A stretch of 64,000 nt of DNA. It comes from Eucommia ulmoides (lineage: Eukaryota; Streptophyta; Magnoliopsida; Garryales; Eucommiaceae). Where the stretch lies: positions 48,796,897 through 48,860,896 of the forward strand of contig CM028330.1 in the NCBI GenBank assembly GCA_016647705.1. Reading direction: 5' to 3'. Under the pieces are notes generated by a model. It was not told where the DNA came from and made no database searches. It saw only the letters and a program-made list of their open reading frames with translations. Numbering within the stretch: position 1 is the stretch's first letter; every line of letters starts with the position of its first letter. Shown here piece after piece: positions 12,173 through 23,505 of the stretch. A program made the translations under genes and the position numbers.

Positions 12173-13667
12173 GGATGCGAGAATGCACGCCTACTTACGC
12201 TCGCAAGTATATGAGATCTAAGTTTTAATATAGTGGATCTTGAAGATCGGATATCGTTTCTACAGAGAAAATTGTGAATAATTGAATTGAATACCGCAAT
12301 TGACGTAGTCTCATGTTATCCTGACGACAAAAGACAATAATTGAAATTAAACTAAGCTAAGCTATAATTAGTGGGTTAATCCTAACTCAGTTGATTAATT
12401 AGGGATTGATTTTGTTCACTTAATACACGTTTGATTTCGTTTAGTTAACAATAACAGAGTTTAGGTATCCGACAATCTTGGTTCGTAAACTCTTTTGCCA
12501 CCTCTTCCGAGTGTAAGACGGGGGAATACGCGACTTCGTGTCGATGAAGAGGTCCCCCTAAATGTCTTAACGACTTTAGGCTGAGTGAGTCTTGACCCAA
12601 CGTCATCGATTGCACACTAACTAACGCCCTCCCGGGTTGTTAGGTCGTAACGATGTGTTTACCCTAGTCCGAATCCAGGGTTACCTCTCCTGAGTGTCAA
12701 ACCCTAGATTCTCAAATCCAACCCTAATACCATAAAAAACATACTAAGATAGTCATCAAATGATAAACACAATCGGACTTAAAAGCAACAACCGTTAAAG
12801 AAACATATATTAAACCAAACGAGTATTTACACAACTACCCCTTTCCCTAACTAATCTCTAAATTACACTAACATGTTCTTAGCCAATACAACATTAAATC
12901 AAGAGGATATCATCAATATCAATAATAAACATTAAATACAAAAATGGAAACAAGGGAAAAAAAGCCAAATCTCAAAGTGAAGTAGTCCACTTTCGCCAAA
13001 GAACAATTCTCCCGAGCTTTCTCTTCTCCGTTGATGAACTTCCTATTCTAGCTCTTCAAGGATTGGCCAAGAACACTTCCTAAAACTAATCTAATCTAAC
13101 TAAGGTGGAAGAGAGCTCTTAAGAACAACCAAGCCCTTTCTCACGTCTACGGTAAGGGTCTCTAAAAAGGGTTTTTAGGTTTTAGGAGAGAAAGAGGTTA
13201 AATAGGTAAGGTTTGGAAATATCTTAAAAATATCTGAAAACAGATATTTCTGTGCAGAGTGTCACCGCTTAGGCGGTGGCTTTAAGTCGGTTAAGCTTCT
13301 GTCGGTAACTTTGCCTAGGTGGTGGTTTTTCCGCCCAGGCGGTGGCTGCTGGCATAACAATCTATCGTTTTCTCGCCTAGGCGGTGGTTTTCTCATCTAG
13401 GAGGTGGTTCATCCCTTTAGCACTCCAACATTCTGCCTCTTTTCCGCCTAGGCGGTGGAACTTCCGCCTAGGCGGTGGTCTTCATTCATCGAAACCCTGT
13501 TTTGCACATTTTGTTTACTGTTTCTCCACCGTTTTCATTTGTTTATCGCCCTTTGACATCCCTTCACATGTTTTACACTAAAACAAACTAAAACACAATT
13601 AAATATAAGTAAAACGCTTCAAAACTAACAAATTCAGTTTAGAAATAGATTGGTTTTTCACACTTAT
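12173..13667 (-). repeat. 3' LTR of the Athila-like element
   Basis: Near-identical to 18121-19547 in the same direction. In element orientation it starts TGATAAGTGTG (13667 side). The purine tract next to it reads AAGTTTGGGGGT (13682-13668 region). It carries a cluster of short palindromes of the type CCGCCTAGGCGG (13264-13480). Confidence 0.8.
13264..13480. repeat. Cluster of CCGCC-TA-GGCGG palindromes in the 3' LTR
   Basis: At least seven variants of CCGCCTAGGCGGTGG occur within about 215 bp, for example CACCGCTTAGGCGGTGG, CCGCCCAGGCGGTGG and CGCCTAGGCGGTGG. Each can fold on itself. The same motif recurs in the other LTR (19213-19360) and in the internal region (17108-17400). Confidence 0.85.
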
Positions 13668-15690
13668 CAATACCCCCAAACTTAGAATTTTGCTAGTCCT
13701 TGAGTAAAACACTAACACTAAACTAAACTAACTAACAAACTAACCAACTAAAAATGAAAAATTAAACTAACACGAAAGAAATATATGCATGTAAATATAA
13801 AGTTCAATTGAAATTACCAATTTGTTCATCTCTCAACATCCCTAAATCGGATCAAGTTCGGGAACTAACCCACACCAAGTGGTGTTCTAGAATTTCAACG
13901 ATCAATATCAATAAAAACCATTATAGATCCATTTGAAGTGTGTGTGTGAGGACTCAAATGTATAACTAGTTAAATACCAGATTCGATTATTCAATCGTTA
14001 AGCTCATAACTTAAACCGTTGAAAGATTCAGGAAAACCATATGCTTGATTGGAGTCTACTATCCACTAATGTAGGCTCGGATATTCACAGAGATCAATAG
14101 GGCTTGGTTTAGCTTTGGAGAACGACCACGGGTATCACTGGAATAAAAATAGCAAATCGGTTTAATCGATCAATACCTGAGGTAAAATCGCTTGTCGCTA
14201 TCCTCTCTCATGACCCCCCACACATTTAAAGTACAATTCTGAATAAGAAACAAAAATCCTTGTATTCACTTGTCGAAAGAGAAGAAAATGAAAACTATAT
14301 TCACGTTTTTTTTTTAACAACATATTTCTAAATTAATTCGAATTATTACAGTTTTAGGAGAGTGCAAAAAGAAGTTAGAGAAACACACCCCCAAACTTAT
14401 TTTAGGAGCGTGTAAAAAGAAATACGAAAGTGACAAGTGAATACACTAATACCGAATCAATAAAAAATTATCAGAAACCCGACCACTCACTTGATTTCAC
14501 TCAATTTTGAAAATTAGGCTTAGCGACATTAGTTTAGGAAAAGTTTAATTGAAAGGAGTATTTGAACGTTTTCAAAATCGATTACATTCTCGGCTTCGAT
14601 ATGGGAAAGAAGGAATTAAATTTTCAGGTTAGCTACAACGGTTCAAGTGAAAAATTGACGGCCTAAATCACGTCTCCGGAATTACCTTACCTAGGATTCC
14701 ACCTCAAGTTTTCCCCAAATCAAGTTCTAGTTTCCTAATTTTCTATCATGAGCTTAATATCGAATAATCAACGTCTAATCGTTCAGATAATTATACATTG
14801 AGTTCAAATGTCGTGCAATTTTTGGATCGAGATAATTTTTACCCAGTCGACATGTTAAGCACACAAAACACACAAGGAAGGTATTACCCACGACCTCAAT
14901 ATGCAATTAGGGGATAATTCTCATCATCGGGTCTTGGCCCAAATGAACTCAACATTTAAACATGCAAACACAACTTTATACATACACAATACTAAACTAA
15001 ATCTAATGCTAACATACATAATTTAATCTAACATTAAACATGCAAAAACAAAAATTAAACTAAAATAAACTAAAAATTTAAAAACTAAACATTCATAATA
15101 AAATACATACATAAACATAGATTTGTATATAAATTTTTTTGCATTATGTTCAAAAATAATAATAATTATTCATCATTTTCTACAAAAAATAAAAAATGGA
15201 TGAACATCCACTAAATTATCATCCATTCCATACCATCCAAGCCTGAACATGGCAGTGTTCCAACATCAGCGAACCCAATAAATATATAGCATGCTTGCAA
15301 ACAAAATGGGTTGAACACATACCTAGGGAATAAGACTTATTCCCTATTGTTTACCTGAAGACGAATCATCACCATTATCACTTTGGGAAGGAGAGTGTGG
15401 TCTTTGGAGGATATCTGGTGGCATAGATGGCATCGGAGGGTAATCGTCCATCTCAAGGCCAAGGCCATCCCAAATCTTCCGTTGGACTTGATCTTGTTGC
15501 CTCGAAAATTGGTCCAGGAAAGAAGCGATATCATATTGGTTCTAGAGGACGGTCTGAAGCTTGTTATTTATCCTTTATTGGGAGTTTTCATCTCGAGCTC
15601 CAGAAGATCCCGCCGTTTCATTTGCTGGCTCTTCCCGTTCCTCTGGCTCAGGCTCGACTGCTTCTTGCGCCCCAGTCTTCCACAACTGGT
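13668..15690. other. 3' internal region of the Athila-like element, no coding domain seen
   Basis: AT-rich, with A-rich low-complexity text near 14980-15130. No reverse transcriptase, integrase or other recognisable domain was found in either strand. Confidence 0.5.
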
Positions 15691-16425
15691 TTATTGCTGA
15701 TAGATTAAGTGGAACGATAGGGTCGTACAGGCTTCCCCCGATACCGTCACGTCAGCTAATCGAAAAATATGGGTTAATAGTGATGGAAATAGGAGCCCAG
15801 CATTTACCGTCTTTGTAGCATGTATGATCGATGAATAGATTAGGAATCCAACGTTGATTGGTTGCTTGGTTTGAATTTTATAGATAAAAAAGGCTCTGTC
15901 CTTTGAGACGTCTGACAGATGTGATGTCGGTAGGAGGCTTCCGCAAATGAAGTGGTGCCAGATTTTTGGAATTGGCGTGAGGCATTTCACCGAAAAGGTA
16001 GCGACGTTCGGCCTTTGGTGTTTCCACTTTACTTCGCTAGATGTGATCTTTTGAATGACCCTATGCAAATTAGGGTCTTGGCTTTCAAGGGACTCCGATG
16101 CCGACAGTCCAAAGAGATGGTTGATAAAGTCAGGGCTGAAGATGATAGGCTTATTCCGAACCCTTGCTTGGTCATCAATGACCTCTTTAGTATTAGCATA
16201 AAACTCTTTGACCAAGGAAATCTCGCCTGGGGATGGCGATTTACAAAATTGCTCCCAATGGCGGCTTCGGATTTCATTTTGAAATTCCACCGGGAGATCC
16301 TCAATCGGACCGAAACCCCGTTGACGTATGCAGGCACGAAAGTTTTTTGTGTTCTTTGAAGTGATCCTCCGCTTGTTTTGACACAAAACAGGTGGCATCG
16401 TAGTCAATGTCGGTCGGCACCCCAA
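15691..16425 (-). other. Gag-region / putative plant transposon protein domain (fossil)
   Basis: An open stretch of about 244 residues on the minus strand with the look of the putative plant transposon protein domain found in Athila-like elements: SLVKEFYANTKEV, then IIFSPDFINHLFG, then WHHFICGSLLPTSHLSDV. It lies in the 5' half of the internal region, where gag is expected. It is a recognisable fossil of the element rather than a host gene. Confidence 0.55.
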
Positions 16426-18120
16426 GGTGTGAACTTGACCCTTCTCCTCTGGCCCTCTTCTTTGCTACTCTTTTTGGCATTTCCTACAATCACAATCATA
16501 AAAACCCAATACAACCTCATTATATATAACAATTGAAAAACATAAACCTCCCTAATCACTTTGTCAAGAACACATACATCCCAAAACGAACACCCATTTG
16601 AATTTTTCAAACAAATTTCACAAATGTGACATCCTATCTTAGTTCACATACTCAACCAATCTAATTAAACATGTTCATCCCCAAAAATCAAACCAAAAAC
16701 CCATGGAACTTCGGAATTGCGAAAATAGGGTTAAGGGGTTTTGGGCAAAATTTCAAAATCCAATGATTTCTTTGATATAATCATGCAAACCAACCAATAA
16801 TTTCAACAACTAGACTAAATGTAAAGTAAAAAAAACTTACTTGTTGATAATTAATGGTCCAATCGAAAGAGAATGAAGAAATCGCACCTTTCACGCAAAA
16901 ACCTTAAATTTTCGGAAATAGGGGTGGAGATCCAATTCTTGGAGGTTGAATCGTGATGGAAATGATTACTTTTGGTAATGGAATGATGATTTTTGAGTAT
17001 TGGAACGGTTTGGAAGTGAGATTTTAGAGAGAAGGTGGAGGATTTTGGGGAGGGAACCTTGCGATTTCAATTTTTGAACGAACGGGTTCTTTTTAACTAC
17101 AGAAGGTCCACCGCTTAGGCGGTGGAGCATTTTTCTTTAAAATCTAACCTTTTGACGAAATCCCTCCTAGGCGGTGGTTTTTCCGCCTAAGCGAAATTAC
17201 ACTAGTGTGAAAACATTTTGTTCTGCTGTTAATTTGCCTAGGCGGTGGAGCGTATTTTGAAAATTTGGTGTATCCTGTATTTTTACTGCCTAAGAGGTGG
17301 TTCACCGCTTTTGCAGTGGGCTGTTTTTGCTGAAAAACACCCACCCAGTATTTTTACCGCCTAAGTGGAGGTTAACCGCTTAGGCGCTAGGCTTCCAGCT
17401 CCTACTTTTATGTTTTTCTCAAATTTTCAAAAATGGCTCCACCTCGTATGTTTTCACTTCGCTTATTCAACGTTGTTAAACTTAAAATACTTCCCCAAAT
17501 GTCCATACTCCTAAATTCACTTCCGAACACATTCCGAAGCCATGACGGCTTCCAAAAAGAATAAATAATCAAATAAATAGTAACAAAAATCGGGTAATTT
17601 GACACCCTGAGTTTCATTTAAAAAAAATAGTGCTTAAGTTACCGTCCCCAGCTGGACTTTCGTGTTGCTAAGTATTTTTCACCAAAATTCTCCATCGACA
17701 AGGAATTTGGGCTCAAATGCTCAGTCGGATCAAGATCATGGTTTTGAAGTCAGCTTCTCCTCTTAGTCTTTATCATTTGCAATAAGCTCAATCTCGGGAT
17801 TGAGAATTAAGAATTCCAATCTTCTTCATCGTTTCTCGCACTGCTTGATCTCATTAACACAATGAAACAAAAATAAAAATTAAAAACAAAACAAAAATAA
17901 ATGTCAGGATTAACACTCGACTACTTAGTCGCAATATCAACTTAAAATTCACACTAATCCCACGTCAACAGCGCCAAAAACTTGGTGCGTTGACAGGACT
18001 AGAATACGATACATTTGCTTTTCCTATTTAAAACTTAAGTCTTGGGCTATTACCGTGGTTCTTTTGCAATATTCAATTAAGTTCACACTAATCCTCGGCA
18101 ATAGCGCCAAAAACTTGGAA
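16426..18120. other. 5' internal region of the Athila-like element with palindromes and two primer-site-like blocks
   Basis: No coding domain is seen. 17108-17400 holds further CCGCCTAGGCGGTGG variants. 17950-17990 and 18082-18118 are near-copies of the LTR/primer-site junction (shared TTCACACTAATCC and AGCGCCAAAAACTTGG). Confidence 0.6.
18092..18109 (-). promoter_or_regulatory. Primer-binding site, tRNA-Asp type
   Basis: Minus strand TGGCGCTATTGCCGAGGA, lying about 12 bp after the 5' LTR. The complement of the plant tRNA-Asp 3' end is TGGCGCCGTTGCCGGGGA (established; used by Athila-like elements). 15-16 of 18 positions agree. Confidence 0.7.
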
Positions 18121-19547
18121 GGGACACGAAAATGCACGCCTACTTACGCTCGCAAGTATATGAGGTCTAAGTTTTAATATAGTGGATCTTGAAGATCGGA
18201 TATCGTTCCCACAGAGAAAAGTACGAATAATTGAATTGAATACCGTAATTGACGTAGTCTCATGTTATCTTGATGACGAAAGACATTAATTAATATTAAA
18301 TTAAGCTAAGCTACAATTAGTGGGTTAATCCTAACTAAGTTGATTAATTAGGGATTGATTTCGTTCACTTAATACACGTTTGATTTCGTTTAGTTAACAA
18401 TAACGGAGTTTAGGTATTCGACAATCTTGGTTCGTAAACTCATTTGCCACCTCTTCTGAGTGTAAGACGGGGGAATACGCGACTTCGTGTCGACGAAGAG
18501 GTCCTCCTCAATGTCTTAACGACTTTAGGTCGCGTGGATCTTGACCCAACGTCATCGATTGCACACTAACTAACGCCCTCCCGAGTCGTTAGGTCGTAAC
18601 GATGTGTTTACCCTAATCCGAATCCAGGGTTACCTCTCCTAAGTGTCAAACCCTAGATTTTCAAATCCAACCCTAATACCATAACAAGCATACTAAGATC
18701 GTCATCAAATGATAAACACAATCAGACTTAAAAGCAACAACCGTTAAAGAAACATATATTAAACCAAACGAGTATTTACACAGCTACACCTTTCCCTAAC
18801 TAATCTCTAAATTACAATAACATGTTCTTAGCCAATACAACGTTAAATCAAGAGGAGATCATCAATATCAACAATAAACATTAAATACAAAGATGGAAAC
18901 AAGGGAAGAAAAGCCAAATCTCAAAATGGAGTAGTCCACTTTCGCCAAAGAACAATCTTCCCGAGTTTCCTCTTCTCCGTTGATGAACTTTCTCTTCTAG
19001 CTCTTCAAGGATTGTCCAAGAACACTTCCTAAAACTAATCTAATCTAACTAAGGTGGAAAAGAGATCTCAAGAACAACCAAGCCCTCTCCCACGTCTAAG
19101 GTAAGGGTCTCCAAAAAGGGTTTTTTAGGTTTTAGGGGAGAAAGGGGTTAAATAGGTAAGATTTGGAAATATCTTCAAAATATCTGAAAACAGATATTTC
19201 TGTGCAGAGTGTCACCGCTTAGGCGGTGGCTTTAAGTCAGTAACTTCGCCTAGGTGGTGACTGCTGGCATAACAATCTATCGTTTTTCGCCTAGGCGGTG
19301 GTTCAGTCCTTCAGCACTCCAACATTCTGCCTCTTTTCCGCCTAGGCGGTGGTCTTCATTCACCGAAACCCTATTTTGCACATTTTGTTCACCGTTTCTC
19401 CACCATTTTCACTTGTTTATCTCCCTTTGACATCCCTTCACCTATTTTACACTAAAACAAACTGAAACACAATTAAATAAAACTAAAACGCTTGAAAACT
19501 AACAAATTAGGTTTAAAAATAGATAGGTTTTTCACACCTATCAATTA
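18121..19547 (-). repeat. 5' LTR of the Athila-like element
   Basis: Pairs with 12173-13667. In element orientation it starts TGATAGGTGTGAAAAACC at the 19547 end and ends next to the primer-binding site. It has fewer palindrome copies (19213-19360) than the other LTR, so copy number has changed since insertion. Confidence 0.8.
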
Positions 19548-19640
19548 CCAATTGTACGAACTTCAGTCATAAAGTGACAATGCAACTCAAATCTCAAATC
19601 TGTAACTTTGCATAATGTAAACAAAAGAAGACAACTTCTC

Positions 19641-20201
19641 AAGAAGCAAAAAAAAAAAAAAAAAAAAAAAAACCATAGACAAACCTTCAAGTAAAACCAA
19701 AACCCTAAATGATAAATGGAGGAACAATACAAACACAAAATGAAACACAAATAGCACTTGAACAGAATAAACAACCAACACCACCTTCAATGTTACACAA
19801 CAAAAGAACATCATTCGGGTAAGAGATGAAAAAAAAACAAAAAACAAATGAACAATCATTGAGAAAACCCTAGAACCAGAATAGAAAAATTAGGGCAAAA
19901 AATGGTACGAACAAGACGTGTTCGACACGAATAAACATAAATGCAAACAAAAATCTTCAAAATCGTAATTTTGAAGTGCAAAATGAAAAAAGTTTGCAAA
20001 AACAGCGAAAGAGGTTTTGTACCTTGAATGTGAGTGAAATTATGCCACAATCATGCACAATCGAGCTAAAATCGACTATCTTCGGCTCGAAAACCTTCAA
20101 AATTTTGGTCCATCATCGTTGTCTCGGTGTGGTTCTCTCAAGCTTTCTCTAACTGTCGTTTGGATGTCTAAGGGAGTGATCGACGTTGTACGACGAGCAT
20201 T
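19641..20201 (-). other. Leader region of the MULE transposase gene
   Basis: No ORF is supported. Read on minus it looks like an untranslated leader with introns; TTACAG at 19627-19632 is a likely splice acceptor before the first recognisable transposase residues. Contains a long A-run (about 19649-19672). Confidence 0.35.
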
Positions 20202-21609
20202 TGTTACGCGCTCGTGTATTGAGTACTCGCAAGTGCACGAGATCCAGTTTTAATATAGTGGATTTTTAAGATCGAATATTGTTCCCATAGGGACGGGTTA
20301 AATAATTGAATATTACAATTTACATAGTGTCCTATTATCCAAATGATTCAAGAAATGTTTAAATTAAACTAATTAAAACTAAGCTAAATTACAATTAGTG
20401 GATTAATCCTAACTAAGTTGATTACTTAGGGATTGATTTCGTTCACTTAATACATGTTTGATTTCATTTAGTTAACAATAACAGTGTTTAGGTATCTGAT
20501 AATCTCGGTTCGTAAACTCACTCACCACCTCTCTCGAGTGTAAGACGAGTGAATGCGTAATTTCGCGTTAATGAAGAGGTCCCCCTCAATGTCTTAACGA
20601 TGATAGGTCACATGAGTCTTGCCCCAACGTCATCGATTGCACACTCACTAACGCCCTCCCAGGTCGTTAGATCGTCACGATGTGTTTACCCTAGTCCGAA
20701 TCCAGCGTTACCTCTTCCGAGTGTTAAACCCTATATTCTCAAATCCAACCCTAATACCTTAACAAGTATACTAAGATTGTCATAAAATGATAAATACAAT
20801 CGGATTTAAAAGCAAATAACCGTTAAAGAAACATATATTAAACCAAACAAGTATTTACACAACTACGTCGATCCCTAGCTAATATTTATCTAATCTAACA
20901 TGATCTTGGCCATTGAAACATTAAACCAAGAGGGATTCATCATTATTTACAATAAAACATTAAGTTACAAAGAGAGAAACAAAGAGAGAAAGATCAAATC
21001 TTAAAGTGGAGTGATCTCTACTTTCGCTGAAGATCGATCCGCTAGTGTTTCCTTTTCTCCGGATGATGAATATCCTCTTTGAGCTCTTCAAAAATGGCCA
21101 AGGACCACCTCCTAAGGGTTAGGGACGTTCCAACCTTCCAACATTTTTAATGGAAGTGGGAGAATGAGTATTTATAGGTACAAGGTTTCAAAATATTTGA
21201 AAATATCTATTTTGCTGTGCAGAGCCCACCACCGCAGCGGTGGGTAAGTCGGTTAGCACACAGATATTTTACCACCGTGGTGGTGGAATAACATCCAAAC
21301 TCTCTAATCTTTCACTGCCGCGGTGGTAGCCTTGCGTTGTGGCGGTGGAACTTGTTCAAATTCAACACTCTCTGCAATCTCACCACCGCGGCGGTGGCTT
21401 TCTCGCTGTGGCAGTGGCTCTTGTGATATTGAAACCTTGTTTCTTTATCATTTTTTCATCATTTTCCCACTGTTTTTGCTCGTTTGTCGCTTGTTTGCGT
21501 CCCTACACCTGAATTACATAAAAACTACAAAAACGCAATTAAATATTACTAATTTACTCGAAAACTACCAAATCTGGTTTAGAAGTAGATAGGTATTTTA
21601 CACCTATCA
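20202..21609 (-). mobile_element. Solo LTR of a sister family of the Athila-like element (fossil)
   Basis: Aligns over its whole length with the LTRs at 12173 and 18121. Shared blocks include GTTTTAATATAGTGGAT, AGGGATTGATTTCGTTCAC and AACATATATTAAACCAAAC, but it is clearly more diverged. The edge nearest 21609 reads CACCTATCA as in the others. No internal region or partner LTR adjoins it. No clean 5-bp duplication was confirmed. It lies between the transposase leader and the right MULE terminus. Confidence 0.75.
21230..21420. repeat. CCACCGC-type palindromes in the solo LTR
   Basis: The palindromic cluster sits in the same LTR position as in the neighbouring family but with another core: CACCACCGCAGCGGTGGG, ACCACCGTGGTGGTGG, CACTGCCGCGGTGGTAG and CACCACCGCGGCGGTGG. 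The arms stay self-complementary although the core changed from TA to other bases. Confidence 0.8.
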
Positions 21610-21843
21610 GACATATATGAGAGTAAGATAAATGGGCTGAGGGCATGTTGGTAATTGTATAACTCATATTATTTTATAATTTTTCTATTTTTTTTTATGT
21701 CAGGGTTAGTAAGGGTAAAATGGTTAGTTCATCAAAAAAAGGTCCGACGAGGGGTTCCCTTGGTAGTTTTGAAAGTTAGAGGGGTGTATGTGAAATATCA
21801 AAAGAGTTGAGGGGGTGTAAGTGGTACTAACCCCTCTTTTGTC

Positions 21844-22560
21844 CCTATATAAGTACATATGAGATCTATTTTAAAATAAATATTTATTTTCTTATTTTTT
21901 TTTAGGTACACGAAAGGGAAGGTTGAAAGTCGTTGCCCTTATTTCTTCCAGGACAAGTTTCGTTATCTCAGTCAGGGGAGAGTTCAAGTACTTCAAGTCA
22001 GCTCCATCCATGTCAATTTTTACAAGGAAATTGACACACTTGTTGTTCTCTCTTGGTGTCTATAAACTACAACTTATAGTTATCATTTTGCAAGATTCTT
22101 TTACACTCTTCAACCCACAGCTTATACTAGTGCATTTAAGGGTAGTCCTCTAGGATAAGTGAGATTGCTTCCACTGAGTTCGTTTTTGTCACAACCCTCG
22201 CAAAGTCTCTTCCTGTCACAATAAGGATCTATACTTCTTAGCTCGACCTCAATGTCTAAGGGAGTTGTCCATGGTACCCAATGATCCAAAATCATTGATG
22301 GTCTCAAAGAATTCCTCATATGTCCTTTTTGTCAAGCTTTCTTTGAGACCTCCTTTCAAAATCTCTTTCACTGACTTGAATCTGGATCTCCTTTCAAACT
22401 CATTAGTATTTAAAGTACAATATAGCACATTTATGGCTTGAGCATTAATAGATATCATACGAATATACTTTTCATCATATTCGAATTTTGGTTTAAGGGT
22501 TAGATCATTACCTTTTTTAGGAATTCTAGGACTAATTTTAATATATATATTTATTAAATA
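21844..22560 (-). mobile_element. Ty1-copia gag fragment (fossil)
   Basis: On minus, 22458-22249 reads INAQAINVLYCTLNTNEFER and then KSVKEIL. This is the UBN2-type copia gag pattern (alanine-isoleucine start, NEF.R, KEIW). Adjacent residues continue in other frames. No LTR or pol part is linked to it. Just beyond the right MULE end. Confidence 0.5.
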
Positions 22561-22875
22561 GAGGTGATTTATGCATGAATTGACCTACGGGAAAGTGGAG
22601 TTCGCAAATTTTGCCATAGATTGTTGCTAAGGTTTGAACCTATAATAACAATAAAACTTTGATGCCAATTTCAACCTAGCTAACTAGCAAAGTTGAGCAG
22701 AGAAATGGGCAGGAAAAATTTATTGACTAAAAATTAAAAATATCAAAAATAATTATTTATATGCAAAATATAGAGTTATATGGATGTGATTTAACAATAC
22801 AATAATATGGATTTCAACACATGCAATATAAGCAAAATAAACAATATGAACAAATCACACAAATATAGAGAGTAA

Positions 22876-23505
22876 GACCATGTTTGAAAATCAAAATAAG
22901 TGTTGAAAAATGAACAAATTAAATACTTATTTAATTAAGTTTATTTAATATGTTTAATTAATATTACTTAATTAATTAAGTGCCATTTAAATTTTTAATT
23001 TTGTGGGCCTAAAATTTTGGCTGCAGTGGGTTCCCTTTACCAAACTAAGTCAATTGCGCTTTACTTATTTTTTTTCCCACTTAATAGGTTCAACCTTTTT
23101 TTTCCTTGTTGTTGAGACCCCTTTACCCTCAAAATCCTAGCTCCATTTTCATTTTTGTTTTACCCTCACCATTTTAAATCTCACCCATAACAAATCTTGA
23201 TTTTAGTAAAACAATCCAGATTTTTCATTTTCAGATCTCGCCTTTTCATTTGAATTTTCATTTGAATTGTTTCCTGTACTATCTTGATTTTAGTAAAAAT
23301 TTAAATTTAAGGATAGTAATGTAAATTAAATAATTTTTAGTTTTTAAATTTTGTACTTATAAAACCGAAAAAAAGAATTTAGCACCTAAAAATCAACACT
23401 TAAAATTTTAATTTTATTAAATAAGCTTCTGATATTTTTAACACTAAAAATTCTAGTGCTCGAAATTTTCAACACTTAAAATTTAAACGATTATCAAGCA
23501 TGGCT
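22876..23505. mobile_element. Tourist-like MITE
   Basis: About 630 bp. The left end GACCATGTTTGAAAATC and the inverted right end AGCCATGCTTGATAATC are followed on both sides by related AAGTGTTGAAAA words. TAA flanks both ends (22873-22875, 23506-23508). No coding sequence. Confidence 0.65.

Larger units (their letters stand above)
12173..19547 (-). mobile_element. Athila-like (Ty3/gypsy lineage) non-autonomous LTR element, fossil
   Basis: Element in minus orientation. LTRs are at about 12173-13667 and 18121-19547. A primer-binding site follows the 5' LTR, a purine tract precedes the other, and the internal region is about 4.5 kb. The only protein-like remnant is a domain of the kind annotated as putative plant transposon protein (15691-16425). 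No protease, reverse transcriptase or integrase is recognisable, so it looks like a large retrotransposon derivative. By eye the LTRs differ at roughly 6% of sites in the first 390 bp, plus a few indels, suggesting an age of a few million years. It is inserted into the N-terminal coding part of the MULE transposase gene. Confidence 0.75.
9386..19640 (-). pseudogene. mudrA-like MULE transposase, broken and split by a nested element
   Basis: Minus strand. The N-terminal coding part lies at about 19640-19548 (FELHCHFMTEVRTIGN) and continues after the nested Athila-like element at about 12160 (VDPDKFAFFDMLDAI). A Ser/Asp/Glu-rich acidic region (about 11900-11410) follows. The catalytic core runs from 11226 to 10055: first Asp in GYLDGCRPFIGV, then NNGMFPLAVGIADEE and TWSWFF, second Asp in FTIMSD, and the DDE glutamate in YNEREFLEAMEKM. 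A short GT-AG intron (donor after MSD-x-HK near 10594, acceptor near 10478) fits the family. The SWIM finger is at 9950-9880 (CICGEWQISGVLCKHVI). A basic tail and decayed zinc knuckle (HNKRTC) run to the stop at 9386. Damage: a stop directly after the catalytic MSD, several frame breaks, and the 7.4-kb insertion. Not functional. Confidence 0.8.
7061..21834 (-). mobile_element. Large two-gene MULE, degraded and nested
   Basis: Left end 7061 (AAGTAAATACCATTTACATC) and right end about 21834, read inward as TTAGTACCACTTACACCCCC, match over about 24 bp (18 of 24). Most mismatches are C/T. The flanking nonamers ACTCTTGTC (7052-7060) and TCTTTTGTC (21835-21843) agree at 7 of 9 positions, a plausible old 9-bp duplication. 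Inside are a + strand GRF-finger gene near the left end and a - strand mudrA-like transposase reading in from the right end, so the two converge. Later insertions are a Tourist MITE (7776-8372), an Athila-like element (12173-19547) and a related solo LTR (20202-21609). Without these the MULE would be about 5.4 kb. The transposase identity is secure; the exact ends are moderately so. Confidence 0.7.

Noticed and set aside
15383-16359. Plus-strand ORFs of 85-135 codons
   Set aside because: Antisense to the gag-region domain of the Athila-like element.
13264-17400. CRISPR-like array
   Set aside because: Repeats are short palindromes with irregular spacing inside an LTR element of a plant genome.
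19541-20050. Minus ORFs rich in Phe
   Set aside because: Driven by the A-runs on plus; only the last residues before 19548 look like transposase.
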